The translations under genes and the position numbers were made by a program. Shown here in pieces: positions 36,147 to 43,579 of a stretch of DNA of 64,000 nucleotides. The notes under the pieces are model-generated. The model was not told the DNA's origin. It did no database searches and worked only from the letters and a program-made list of their open reading frames with translations. Position 1 is the first letter of the stretch; every line of letters starts with the position of its first letter. The stretch is from NCBI GenBank assembly GCA_030524525.1, contig JAUNGI010000001.1:1-64000 (forward strand), in the 5' to 3' direction. The stretch is from Lachnospiraceae bacterium (GTDB lineage Bacteria > Bacillota > Clostridia > Lachnospirales > Lachnospiraceae).

Positions 36147-37037
36147 TTAATCCTTCATACCGGACGACGTCATGGTTTCCAGAATGTTGCTCTGGCAAAT
36201 CAGGAAAAAGATGACCGGTACGGCTGCCAAAACAAAGGTAACTGCCTGTGCGGCGCCCGCTCTTGCCGCGCCGCCGCCCTGAATCTGCAATAACGCGTAC
36301 TGCATCGGCTTCAGCTGCTCGCTTCGCAGGTAAGTGGAACCGGTGTTGCCCCACATGGACTGGAACTGGAAGATCGCCAGCGTCAGCCATGCCGGCTTTA
36401 CGTTCGGCATTACGATGCTCCAAAATACCCGGAACTCGGATGCGCCGTCCAGCCGCGCCGACTCCATCAGGGAGTTCGGCAGCTGCTCCATAAACTGCTT
36501 CATCAGGTAAAGACCGAGACCGTACTGCCAAGCGGTCAGTATCAGCGCCCAGTAGGTATTGTTGATATGCAGATACGAAACGATCATATAGATCGGGATC
36601 TGCGTTACCGTCCACGAGAACATCAGGGACAGTTCAACCAAGTTGAACAGCGTGTTCTTTCCGGGGAAGTTGTGCTTCGCCAGCGGATAGGCTGCCAGCG
36701 AGGCGATCAGAACGTGTCCGAGCGTACCGCCGCCGGTAATGATGATCGTGTTGGCAATGTATCGCGAGAACGGCACCCAAGTATCGTTCATGCTGACGAA
36801 CAGGTCGGTGAAGTTATCCAAGGAAGGGTTTCTTACGAAAATCTTCGGCGGATACTGGAAAATTTCGTCCAGAGGCTTCAGCGCGTTGTTGATAATCATG
36901 ACGAGCGGCAGCGCCATAAAGCAGCCGCAAATAATCATGAAGGTAAATATCAGCGTATTGCCCGCTGCGGAACGGTTCAACTGCTTTTGACGGTGGAATA
37001 GTCTTCTTTTTGGCTTTTTCATTTTTTCTTTTGCCAT
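36147..37037 (-). CDS. MalG-type sugar ABC permease (first pair)
   Basis: 296 residues. Basic N terminus, six helices, EAA loop SLMESARLDGASEFRVFWSI, C terminus near FFLICQSNILETMTSSGMKD. This end is the one common in the YteP/YtcP-like polysaccharide importer branch (SSGMKD/GSVKG type). It follows its MalF partner by two bases and precedes the NHL gene by 12. Confidence 0.93.
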   Translation of the reverse strand: MAKEKMKKPKRRLFHRQKQLNRSAAGNTLIFTFMIICGCFMALPLVMIINNALKPLDEIFQYPPKIFVRNPSLDNFTDLFVSMNDTWVPFSRYIANTIIITGGGTLGHVLIASLAAYPLAKHNFPGKNTLFNLVELSLMFSWTVTQIPIYMIVSYLHINNTYWALILTAWQYGLGLYLMKQFMEQLPNSLMESARLDGASEFRVFWSIVMPNVKPAWLTLAIFQFQSMWGNTGSTYLRSEQLKPMQYALLQIQGGGAARAGAAQAVTFVLAAVPVIFFLICQSNILETMTSSGMKD

Positions 37038-37039
37038 GC

Positions 37040-37960
37040 TTACTCACCCACCCTTCTTAACAGTCTCTGTATTAACTTGTTGGATACGACCATCATCAGG
37101 AACAGCACCGTTGCGATCGCCGACGCATAACCCATTTCAAAACGGTAGGTACCGTAGTCCAACAGGTGGGTTACGATCGTGGCGCCCGCATAGTTGACGC
37201 TTGGGTTGCCCGCAAGCTGGATGGAAACGTCCGATACCGCAAAGGAGTTCGTGATCTGCATAACCGCACCGAACCTCAGCTGCGGCTTCATTGCCGGCAG
37301 GGTCACATACCAAAGCTCCTGCCAACGGTTCTTTACGCCGTCCATGGCAGCCGCTTCGTAAAGCGACTTATCGACGGTCTGAAGACCCGCGATGAACGAC
37401 AGGAAGCCGGTACCGAGACTCAGCCACAGCTGGACGATCATCAGACACGGAAGCACATACGCCTCGGTCTGGAACCAAAGGATCGGCTCGTCAATGATGC
37501 CCCAGCGGATCAGGAAGCCGTTCAGATAGCCGTAACGGTCGGAGCTGAGGATCAGGCTCCATACAAGGTACGCCTGACCGCAGATGGACGGCGCGTAAAA
37601 GATCAGCGTCAGGAACGCTCTGACCTTTCCCTTGAATTCGTTGATGATCCATGCAAACAGCAGACACATCAGGTAGCTGATCGGACCGGTGATCACGGCA
37701 AACAGCAGCGTGTTCTTCAGCGCGATCAGGAAAATATCGTCCTGCAGGAAGAGCTTTACATAGTTATCCCACCCGATAAACTGGGGAGCTTCCAACATGT
37801 TGAAGTATGTAAAGCTCAAAACGATGGATGCCAAAACCGGCAGGATCGTAAACAGGAAGAACAGAATAAAGTAAGGAGCCAGCATAATGTAGGAATATCT
37901 AGCACGATAAATTCTCTTCTTCAGCGTCCACTCGTTTTTCGCTTTTTCTAAGTTATCCAA
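37040..37960 (-). CDS. MalF-type sugar ABC permease (first pair)
   Basis: 306 residues, starting at a TTG codon with GGGGGAGAG upstream; no ATG is available nearby. Six helices, the first about 26-48 (YIMLAPYFILFFLFTILPVL). EAA loop SLYEAAAMDGVKNRWQELWY. Pairs with the MalG gene two bases downstream and follows the large binding protein gene by 16 bases. Confidence 0.92.
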   Translation of the reverse strand: MDNLEKAKNEWTLKKRIYRARYSYIMLAPYFILFFLFTILPVLASIVLSFTYFNMLEAPQFIGWDNYVKLFLQDDIFLIALKNTLLFAVITGPISYLMCLLFAWIINEFKGKVRAFLTLIFYAPSICGQAYLVWSLILSSDRYGYLNGFLIRWGIIDEPILWFQTEAYVLPCLMIVQLWLSLGTGFLSFIAGLQTVDKSLYEAAAMDGVKNRWQELWYVTLPAMKPQLRFGAVMQITNSFAVSDVSIQLAGNPSVNYAGATIVTHLLDYGTYRFEMGYASAIATVLFLMMVVSNKLIQRLLRRVGE

Positions 37961-37976
37961 TGCTCTCTCCCCCTCT

Positions 37977-40900
37977 CTAATCCAAGTTGAATTCTTTTCT
38001 CTTATATGCGATCTCGTCGTTGATGTAAATAACGCGATCCATCAATTCCTCACGAGGCGTCGCAGAGTCGGTTTTTGTCGTAACGGCGTAGAACGCGTTG
38101 TTGACATTTCTCCAAGAGAAATATCCGCCGGGCACCTGACGGATGCCGCGTACATGTTCGAACTGCTCCTCCAATACCTCGGCGATATCCGTCGGCCAAG
38201 GGATCAGTCCGAACGCTTCGATGTTCGCCGTCGCCACACGGGCGGAGGCGCCCATCAGGGACTCCATCTCGCTGCTGTACAGGTACTGCGTCTCGGCGCT
38301 GGTCCACCATTTCAGGAACTCCCAGCAAGCCAGCTTGTTTTCGGAGGCTTCCATAATAACGCATGCGGTGCCGGAGCTTGCCACGGTATTGTCGATGTAT
38401 TCGTTTCCGTTCTCATCGACTCTGACTTCTCCCGGAACGACCGCCATGCCCCACAGACCCTGAATATCCGGCGCGGAAACCTGCAGCGTATTATAATAGG
38501 TATAGTCGGTAATAATGATCGGAGCCTCACCGGTACGGAAGCGTTCCTCCACGGACGTTACCGTGTCCATCTTGAAGTCCGTATAGAACTCGGTAAACTT
38601 CCGGAATGCCGTTACCGATTCTTCCGAATCAAGCGCCGACTGCGAACCGTCTTCGTTGTAATATTCTCCGCCGTTCTGATAAAGAAGCATCGCGAAGTTC
38701 GACTCGGTGGGCATCATGCCCAGATCCATATTGTTCTGGCTGAGCTGGGTCAGCACGACCTTCATTTCTTCCCATGTGGTCGGAAGCTCAAGACCAAGCT
38801 CCTTCAAAATATCCTTGCGGTAGAACATCATCGCAAAGGTCTGCGTCTCCGGCAAGCCGTAAACCGCGGTATGCCCGTTGCTCGTAAAGCGGAAGGCCTC
38901 CATCGCGCTCTCACGGAAACGCTCCGAGATGATCTGCTCGCAATCCGCAAACTGGGAGAGATCCGCCACGGCGTTTCGCAGACCGTAGTTCATCGGCACA
39001 TCGTTGCCGACTTGGATCGCCACGTCCGGACCGGAGCCGGCAAGGGTCGCCTGCAGCAGCGTTCCCATGTCCACAAGCATAACGTTCACGCCGATAAAGT
39101 ATTCCTCTCCGTTTTCGTCGGTGTAGGACTTTGTCGAGAAGGTCTCGTCCAGCATCGACTTGATTACGTTCGCCTGATCTCGGCCGGTGCCGACCCAAAG
39201 GGTAATCAGCGTCTGGTTGCCGCCGTCGGACACGTCGCCGATCATGTTGTAGTCAATAACGAAGGAATAGAACAGACGCTTGATCTCGTGGAGCAGCTTC
39301 TGCCACCAAGAATCCTTCATCTCCGGCAGCTCGTCTTTGTCCGAAACGAGGTAGATCGCATCAAGCGCCAGCGGCTGCTCGATAACCTGCGTGATCCAAG
39401 TACCGCAGGCACGAATGTTCGTACGGAACGAGGATACGACCTTTACTACATACTCCGGATCGTCGATAATATCGTTCAGCTGGTCGCGCATCGTGATCAG
39501 CACGGTTTCCTTATCGCTGCCGGAACCAACCAGCTCGCGAAGTCTCTTGATCGTATCGTCCAGCAGATCTCTTACAACAATACATTCCTCCTGCAGCTCC
39601 GGCAGGTTGCGGCGAATCTGGTAATCCTTCCAGCTGTCCGGCGACGTACTGGTCACGCAGATGATCTCACGGTAGATGGCGTTCAGCTCCGTTACGGCCT
39701 CCTGCACATCCGAAACGATGGAGGAAAACTCGCCGAGCACGACTTCCATGCGGAGCGTGTGCTCTCCGGCTTCCAGATAAATGCTGAAAGCGCCGTCCTC
39801 ATTTCCCAGAACCTCCTGCCGCCAGTTCGACTCGTACTGGAAGCCGTATGCGTTAAATTCGTCGAACGGAACAACTCCGTCAATGGAGATCTTCCGGGAA
39901 ACATAAATACCTTTGCTAAAATTTTGTTTGACCGCAAGCGCCAGATTATAATATCCGGTCTCCGGTACGGTAATGTCCCATTCGATCCACTGACCGACCA
40001 ATCTCCAAGAGTTGCCGCCGATCGTGTTGTTCAGAAGATAACGGGGGCTGTACGGGGAAATCGCCGGCGACGACTGATCCTGCTGCGGATAAAGCATCTG
40101 AGAGGATTTTCTTACCGCCTGCTCCGCCTGTACCTCGATCATCTGATTCGACGAAGCCGTTGCTCCGGCAGCGTCGTGCTGCGCCTTATAGTCCGCGTAG
40201 CTGATCGTCGAACCCACATAGTCCATCGTAATATTATAAAGAAGCATCGGCTCCTTGATGGAAACCATCGTCAGAACATGCTCTCCTGCTTCTATGTAGA
40301 TCGGAAGACAATGCGAAATATATCCGTTACTGTCATAAAGATAGGAATGCATCCAGTCCGGCGCTTCTGCCTGAGACGGTTTCAGGTGATTGCCCTGATT
40401 GTCCGAGCTCCACTCCCACGCTTTTGCGGTGCCGTCATAATTCACCTCGTTTACCCAAATACGAGAAAACTTAATATTGGTCATTTCCGCATAAGGAAGA
40501 GCGCCGTCCAAGAAGAAAGCGCGTTCGATATCCGCATTCTTGCCCTTCACCGGGAAATAGGTAAGGGAAACATAATAGTAACCGCTCTGCTCTGCCGTAA
40601 ACTTCCAAGAAACGAATCCCTCGTCCGCGGTCAGCAGCGAGTCCGACAGACCGGTCTGCTTCCATGCCTCCGCGACCTCCGAATAGTCGCTGTTCGGCTT
40701 CACCTCGGTCTCCATGTCGCTCGCCTCGGCGTAGTAGTCCTTGGCTGCGATCTGGATCGAAGCGTCCGTCTTGGTATCCGGGAAGCGTTCGGTGTATTCC
40801 TTATACGTCAGAACGCTGTCGTCGATGTTGTAGGTTCCAAGGATGTCTTTGTACATGTCCAAGGTCATATCTTCTACAGCGGTCTTCTGTTCCGTCGGCT

Positions 40901-41099
40901 CTTGTTCGTCCGCATCGTCCTGCGAAGCGTCGGTGCCGTCATCGGGCGTAGCCGTGTCCGCAGGTTCCGAGCTTTCCGTGGGCGCCGAATCGTCGCCGGC
41001 GGCCTCGCCCTCTGCAAAACACAGGGAAGCTGTTTCCAACATCATCGAAATCACCAAAAGCATTACGATTCCTTTTTTAAACAGTTTCTTGATTTGCAT
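37977..41099 (-). CDS. very large solute-binding protein with N-terminal carbohydrate-binding-like modules
   Basis: 1040 residues from the ATG at 41099 (AAGGAGGA five bases upstream), overlapping the DUF624 gene by 23 bases. A Sec signal ends near SLCFA-EGE; no convincing lipobox. An acidic Pro/Thr linker (about 30-75) leads to two CBM-like beta-sandwiches (about 115-300 and 325-470, each with AGEHVLTMVSIK or AGEHTLRMEVVL near the end) and a helical stretch. The last 400 residues are a family-1 binding protein (LITLWVGTGRDQANVIKSML, GSGPDVAIQVGND, PTTWEEMKVVL). Ordinary binding proteins have 420-550 residues. It should capture polymer or long oligomers for the first permease pair. Confidence 0.88.
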   Translation of the reverse strand: MQIKKLFKKGIVMLLVISMMLETASLCFAEGEAAGDDSAPTESSEPADTATPDDGTDASQDDADEQEPTEQKTAVEDMTLDMYKDILGTYNIDDSVLTYKEYTERFPDTKTDASIQIAAKDYYAEASDMETEVKPNSDYSEVAEAWKQTGLSDSLLTADEGFVSWKFTAEQSGYYYVSLTYFPVKGKNADIERAFFLDGALPYAEMTNIKFSRIWVNEVNYDGTAKAWEWSSDNQGNHLKPSQAEAPDWMHSYLYDSNGYISHCLPIYIEAGEHVLTMVSIKEPMLLYNITMDYVGSTISYADYKAQHDAAGATASSNQMIEVQAEQAVRKSSQMLYPQQDQSSPAISPYSPRYLLNNTIGGNSWRLVGQWIEWDITVPETGYYNLALAVKQNFSKGIYVSRKISIDGVVPFDEFNAYGFQYESNWRQEVLGNEDGAFSIYLEAGEHTLRMEVVLGEFSSIVSDVQEAVTELNAIYREIICVTSTSPDSWKDYQIRRNLPELQEECIVVRDLLDDTIKRLRELVGSGSDKETVLITMRDQLNDIIDDPEYVVKVVSSFRTNIRACGTWITQVIEQPLALDAIYLVSDKDELPEMKDSWWQKLLHEIKRLFYSFVIDYNMIGDVSDGGNQTLITLWVGTGRDQANVIKSMLDETFSTKSYTDENGEEYFIGVNVMLVDMGTLLQATLAGSGPDVAIQVGNDVPMNYGLRNAVADLSQFADCEQIISERFRESAMEAFRFTSNGHTAVYGLPETQTFAMMFYRKDILKELGLELPTTWEEMKVVLTQLSQNNMDLGMMPTESNFAMLLYQNGGEYYNEDGSQSALDSEESVTAFRKFTEFYTDFKMDTVTSVEERFRTGEAPIIITDYTYYNTLQVSAPDIQGLWGMAVVPGEVRVDENGNEYIDNTVASSGTACVIMEASENKLACWEFLKWWTSAETQYLYSSEMESLMGASARVATANIEAFGLIPWPTDIAEVLEEQFEHVRGIRQVPGGYFSWRNVNNAFYAVTTKTDSATPREELMDRVIYINDEIAYKRKEFNLD

Positions 41100-41751
41100 C
41101 GTATTCCTCCTTATTTTTCTTGTCATACCACTGCTCCTGACCGTCCGCAGGTTCCGGTATGATGTTTTGATATATTTTTTCCGTCAGAAACGAAATAAGA
41201 AAACATGCGGCGCCGGGAACGAACAGCACCGTATATGGAGATAAGAAAATCAATCCGACCGACGTTCCAAGGATCAGCGCGATCCCGACGGAACTCGGCA
41301 GGTATCGGAATTCCAGAAAGAAACTGATTTTCAGCACGTCCCGGAACCCCATCTCAAATCGGGAGATCAAAGAAAAGACGTAAACTGCGGAAACTGCCAG
41401 AAGCAGCATCGCGGCGGCACAGATAAGGAAAAGAAGCATTCCCCTTTTCGTACCCTCCTCATGCCAAGCAATAACGTCCAGCAGCAGAAGCGCAAAGGCA
41501 AGCAGATACAAGACGCCGAACAAAAGCCCCTGCTTCCACTCTCTCCGCAAAGCGCCGTAATACTGGCTCAGTACATAATCCCTGTCGTTTCGGATCGCTT
41601 TTACGACCGAATAATACAGAGCCGTGCTGGCCAGTCCCGTGGTAACGATCGGGATCGAGGTCAATAACCATAACATCGAAGCGATCATCACCTTACCGAC
41701 TTTGTCAAAAAAACGAAGTAACGGTCCGTCCCAGGAAAAGAAATGTTTCAT
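41077..41751 (-). CDS. DUF624 family membrane protein (YesL-like)
   Basis: 224 residues, about five helices. The N terminus MKHFFSWDGPLLRFFDKVGKV is the family signature, followed by LLTSIPIVTTGLASTALYYSV. DUF624 proteins sit in many rhamnogalacturonan, xylan and mannan loci next to MalF/MalG genes; their role is unknown. It is the first gene of the mannan locus, with a promoter at 41845-41873 and an 87-base leader. Confidence 0.88.
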   Translation of the reverse strand: MKHFFSWDGPLLRFFDKVGKVMIASMLWLLTSIPIVTTGLASTALYYSVVKAIRNDRDYVLSQYYGALRREWKQGLLFGVLYLLAFALLLLDVIAWHEEGTKRGMLLFLICAAAMLLLAVSAVYVFSLISRFEMGFRDVLKISFFLEFRYLPSSVGIALILGTSVGLIFLSPYTVLFVPGAACFLISFLTEKIYQNIIPEPADGQEQWYDKKNKEEYDANQETV

Positions 41752-41844
41752 ATCGGCTGGTTCATCTCCTTACTTCAAGTAAAAATCGTATGACAATATT
41801 AAAAAAACCCCTCCGCCCTTTTTCGAGCACAGGTCGTTTTAAGT

Positions 41845-41873
41845 ATAATAGCACATAATAGGCAATTTAGCAA
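41845..41873 (-). promoter_or_regulatory. promoter at the head of the mannan locus
   Basis: Minus strand: -35 TTGCTA (41868-41873), 17-base spacer, -10 TATTAT (41845-41850). All downstream genes to 17.6 kb run the same way. No clear operator palindrome was found beside it. Confidence 0.6.
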
Positions 41874-42062
41874 TTCTTTTTTTGTGGTTTTTTACTAATA
41901 TCGAAGGGCTTTTTTCTGGCATTTTTATGTAATTCTGTTGGTTTTTGCCATTCTACAGAGTGTTTTTTTCTTTTTATCGTATAAATCTCTTATAGAATTG
42001 TATCTTTATGGATTTTTTACGGTTTTTTTACCCCTTTTTTCATGGAAAAAAATTTGTCAAAA

Positions 42063-42100
42063 AAATTCTCCTCCTCTAGGATTCTACAGGAGGAGAATTT
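42063..42100 (-). terminator. strong terminator after the GH-A gene
   Basis: Arms AAATTCTCCTCCT (42063-42075) and AGGAGGAGAATTT (42088-42100), a 13-base-pair stem with a 12-base loop. On the minus strand a T run continues past the stem. Confidence 0.88.
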
Positions 42101-42120
42101 CTTGGGTTTGCATTCTACAA

Positions 42121-43560
42121 TCAAAGAATCGGTTGGTAACGGATCCGAAGCTTGGGAAGCGACTTGATCTCGCGATAATAATTGGTCTGCCAGTCCCCGC
42201 CCTGCGACGGATCGTTCTCCCCGGAAGCAGGCGGAGCGTACAGAGACAGCGTCAGCTCCGCAGGCGCGGTCAGCGGCTTCTCAAAAAACGCCCCCGAAAG
42301 GTCAACGCACTTCACGCCCGGAGCCTTATAGAACCAGCGGTTGTTGATGCAGAGCATCAGGTTTTCCCCCGCAAGCTCGTCCTCAAAGTACGCCTCGAAG
42401 AACACCGGATTGGCTTCCAGCTTCACCGGGATCGCCAGCCCCTCAGAATCCTCCGCGCTGCCCCACCGAAGCGTCAGCGGAAGCGCCGCAGCCTCGCCCA
42501 CCGTCTGAGAGGGCGAGAAGAACTCGTCGGCAATGATCTTCTTATACGCGCCCAACAGCGGCTGCTCGATCCCGACCTCCGGATTGTTCGGGCTTTCGAT
42601 CTCCAGTCCGAGCCGTCCCCGGTCGCGGAACTGGTAAGTCGTAAAGCCGGAAAGCCAGCGCTCCGGATCGTTTTTCAGAAGATCGCAGAACTCCGTGAAC
42701 ATGTCCGCCTGATCGTACGGGCCGGTCACGTCCCCGTCCGCGTTCAGCTCCGACATGACCATCGGCTTGATCACGCCGTCGTTCATGACGATATAGCGCT
42801 TATAGGATTTCTTTGCCATCTCATAGATGTCCTTCACCTTGCTTCTGCCGAACGTCGTTCCGCCCGGCTCCGCAATATCCACCGGCCAGCCCCAGTGAAG
42901 CGCCATGTAGCGGTCCACCGAAACGATGTCCGCCGCCTTTGCAGCCTCGGTGAAGATCTCCTCCATGACCATTTTTTCTTCGGAAGCGTCCTTGCAGCCG
43001 TCCAGACAAAGCACGACCTGACAGTTCTTTGCTTCGCGGTGGATGATCTCGCAGCAGTGAACAAAGAACGCCGCCACCTGCTCATAGGAGGCGCGTTTGT
43101 TGAAGGAAAACCAGTTGCCGGTCGCCTCGTGGTTGATGCGCAGCGTCACGCGTCCGAACTTTGCCATATCCTTTGCGATCGCAACGATGTGCTCGTCGCC
43201 GACAAACGGGTCGATCGTCAGGGTCAGGCAGACGTCCTGACCGTGTCGGCGGACGTCGCGCATAAAGGTGAACGGCTCCCCGTCCAGATTTCCGCCGATG
43301 CCTCCGCCGTAGGGAAAATAGTCGTCGTAAGGATAGTCCCAGACGTCGTTCAGGTCGTCGTGGGCATGCGCCTTGCTTGCGCGCTCCGGCCAGCCCTTGT
43401 CCAGAGGGTAATAGCAATACATCAGATTGATCGCGCGGTGCGGCCGTCCGAGCCGCTCCAGAATGTAATCCTGATTCACATATTCGCCGCGCTCGCTGCC
43501 GTCGCCAAGGTCGACCGCGCAGGCGGCGGGTCCCAAATGAATTTTATATGCCTCGCTCAT
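42121..43560 (-). CDS. putative clan GH-A glycoside hydrolase (GH26-like)
   Basis: 479 residues, no signal peptide, so cytosolic. A TIM-barrel hydrolase is suggested by RINHEATGNWFSF (E145 as acid/base) and KPMVMSELNADG (E271 as nucleophile), the spacing and context of clan GH-A enzymes such as GH26. DIVSVDRYMALHWGWP and WLSGFTTYQFRDRGRLGLE lie where substrate contacts are expected. The last 130 residues form a separate beta-rich domain. It shares a transcript with the alpha-xylosidase gene 19 bases upstream. The substrate is unknown; beta-linked oligosaccharides carrying xylose are one guess. Family placement beyond GH-A is uncertain. Confidence 0.65.
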   Translation of the reverse strand: MSEAYKIHLGPAACAVDLGDGSERGEYVNQDYILERLGRPHRAINLMYCYYPLDKGWPERASKAHAHDDLNDVWDYPYDDYFPYGGGIGGNLDGEPFTFMRDVRRHGQDVCLTLTIDPFVGDEHIVAIAKDMAKFGRVTLRINHEATGNWFSFNKRASYEQVAAFFVHCCEIIHREAKNCQVVLCLDGCKDASEEKMVMEEIFTEAAKAADIVSVDRYMALHWGWPVDIAEPGGTTFGRSKVKDIYEMAKKSYKRYIVMNDGVIKPMVMSELNADGDVTGPYDQADMFTEFCDLLKNDPERWLSGFTTYQFRDRGRLGLEIESPNNPEVGIEQPLLGAYKKIIADEFFSPSQTVGEAAALPLTLRWGSAEDSEGLAIPVKLEANPVFFEAYFEDELAGENLMLCINNRWFYKAPGVKCVDLSGAFFEKPLTAPAELTLSLYAPPASGENDPSQGGDWQTNYYREIKSLPKLRIRYQPIL

Positions 43561-43579
43561 GTTCTACTTATGTCTCCTT

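Larger units (their letters stand above)
41752..42120. other. intergenic region: promoter of the mannan locus and terminator of the GH-A gene
   Basis: This 369-base AT-rich stretch holds no convincing gene. From right to left on the minus strand it contains the terminator at 42063-42100, about 180 bases of T-rich sequence without recognised elements, the promoter at 41845-41873 and the 87-base leader of the DUF624 gene. Confidence 0.7.

Noticed and set aside
38154-41162. A 1002-codon plus-strand open frame
   Set aside because: Antisense mirror of the large binding protein gene, which has signal peptide, RBS and a binding-protein fold.
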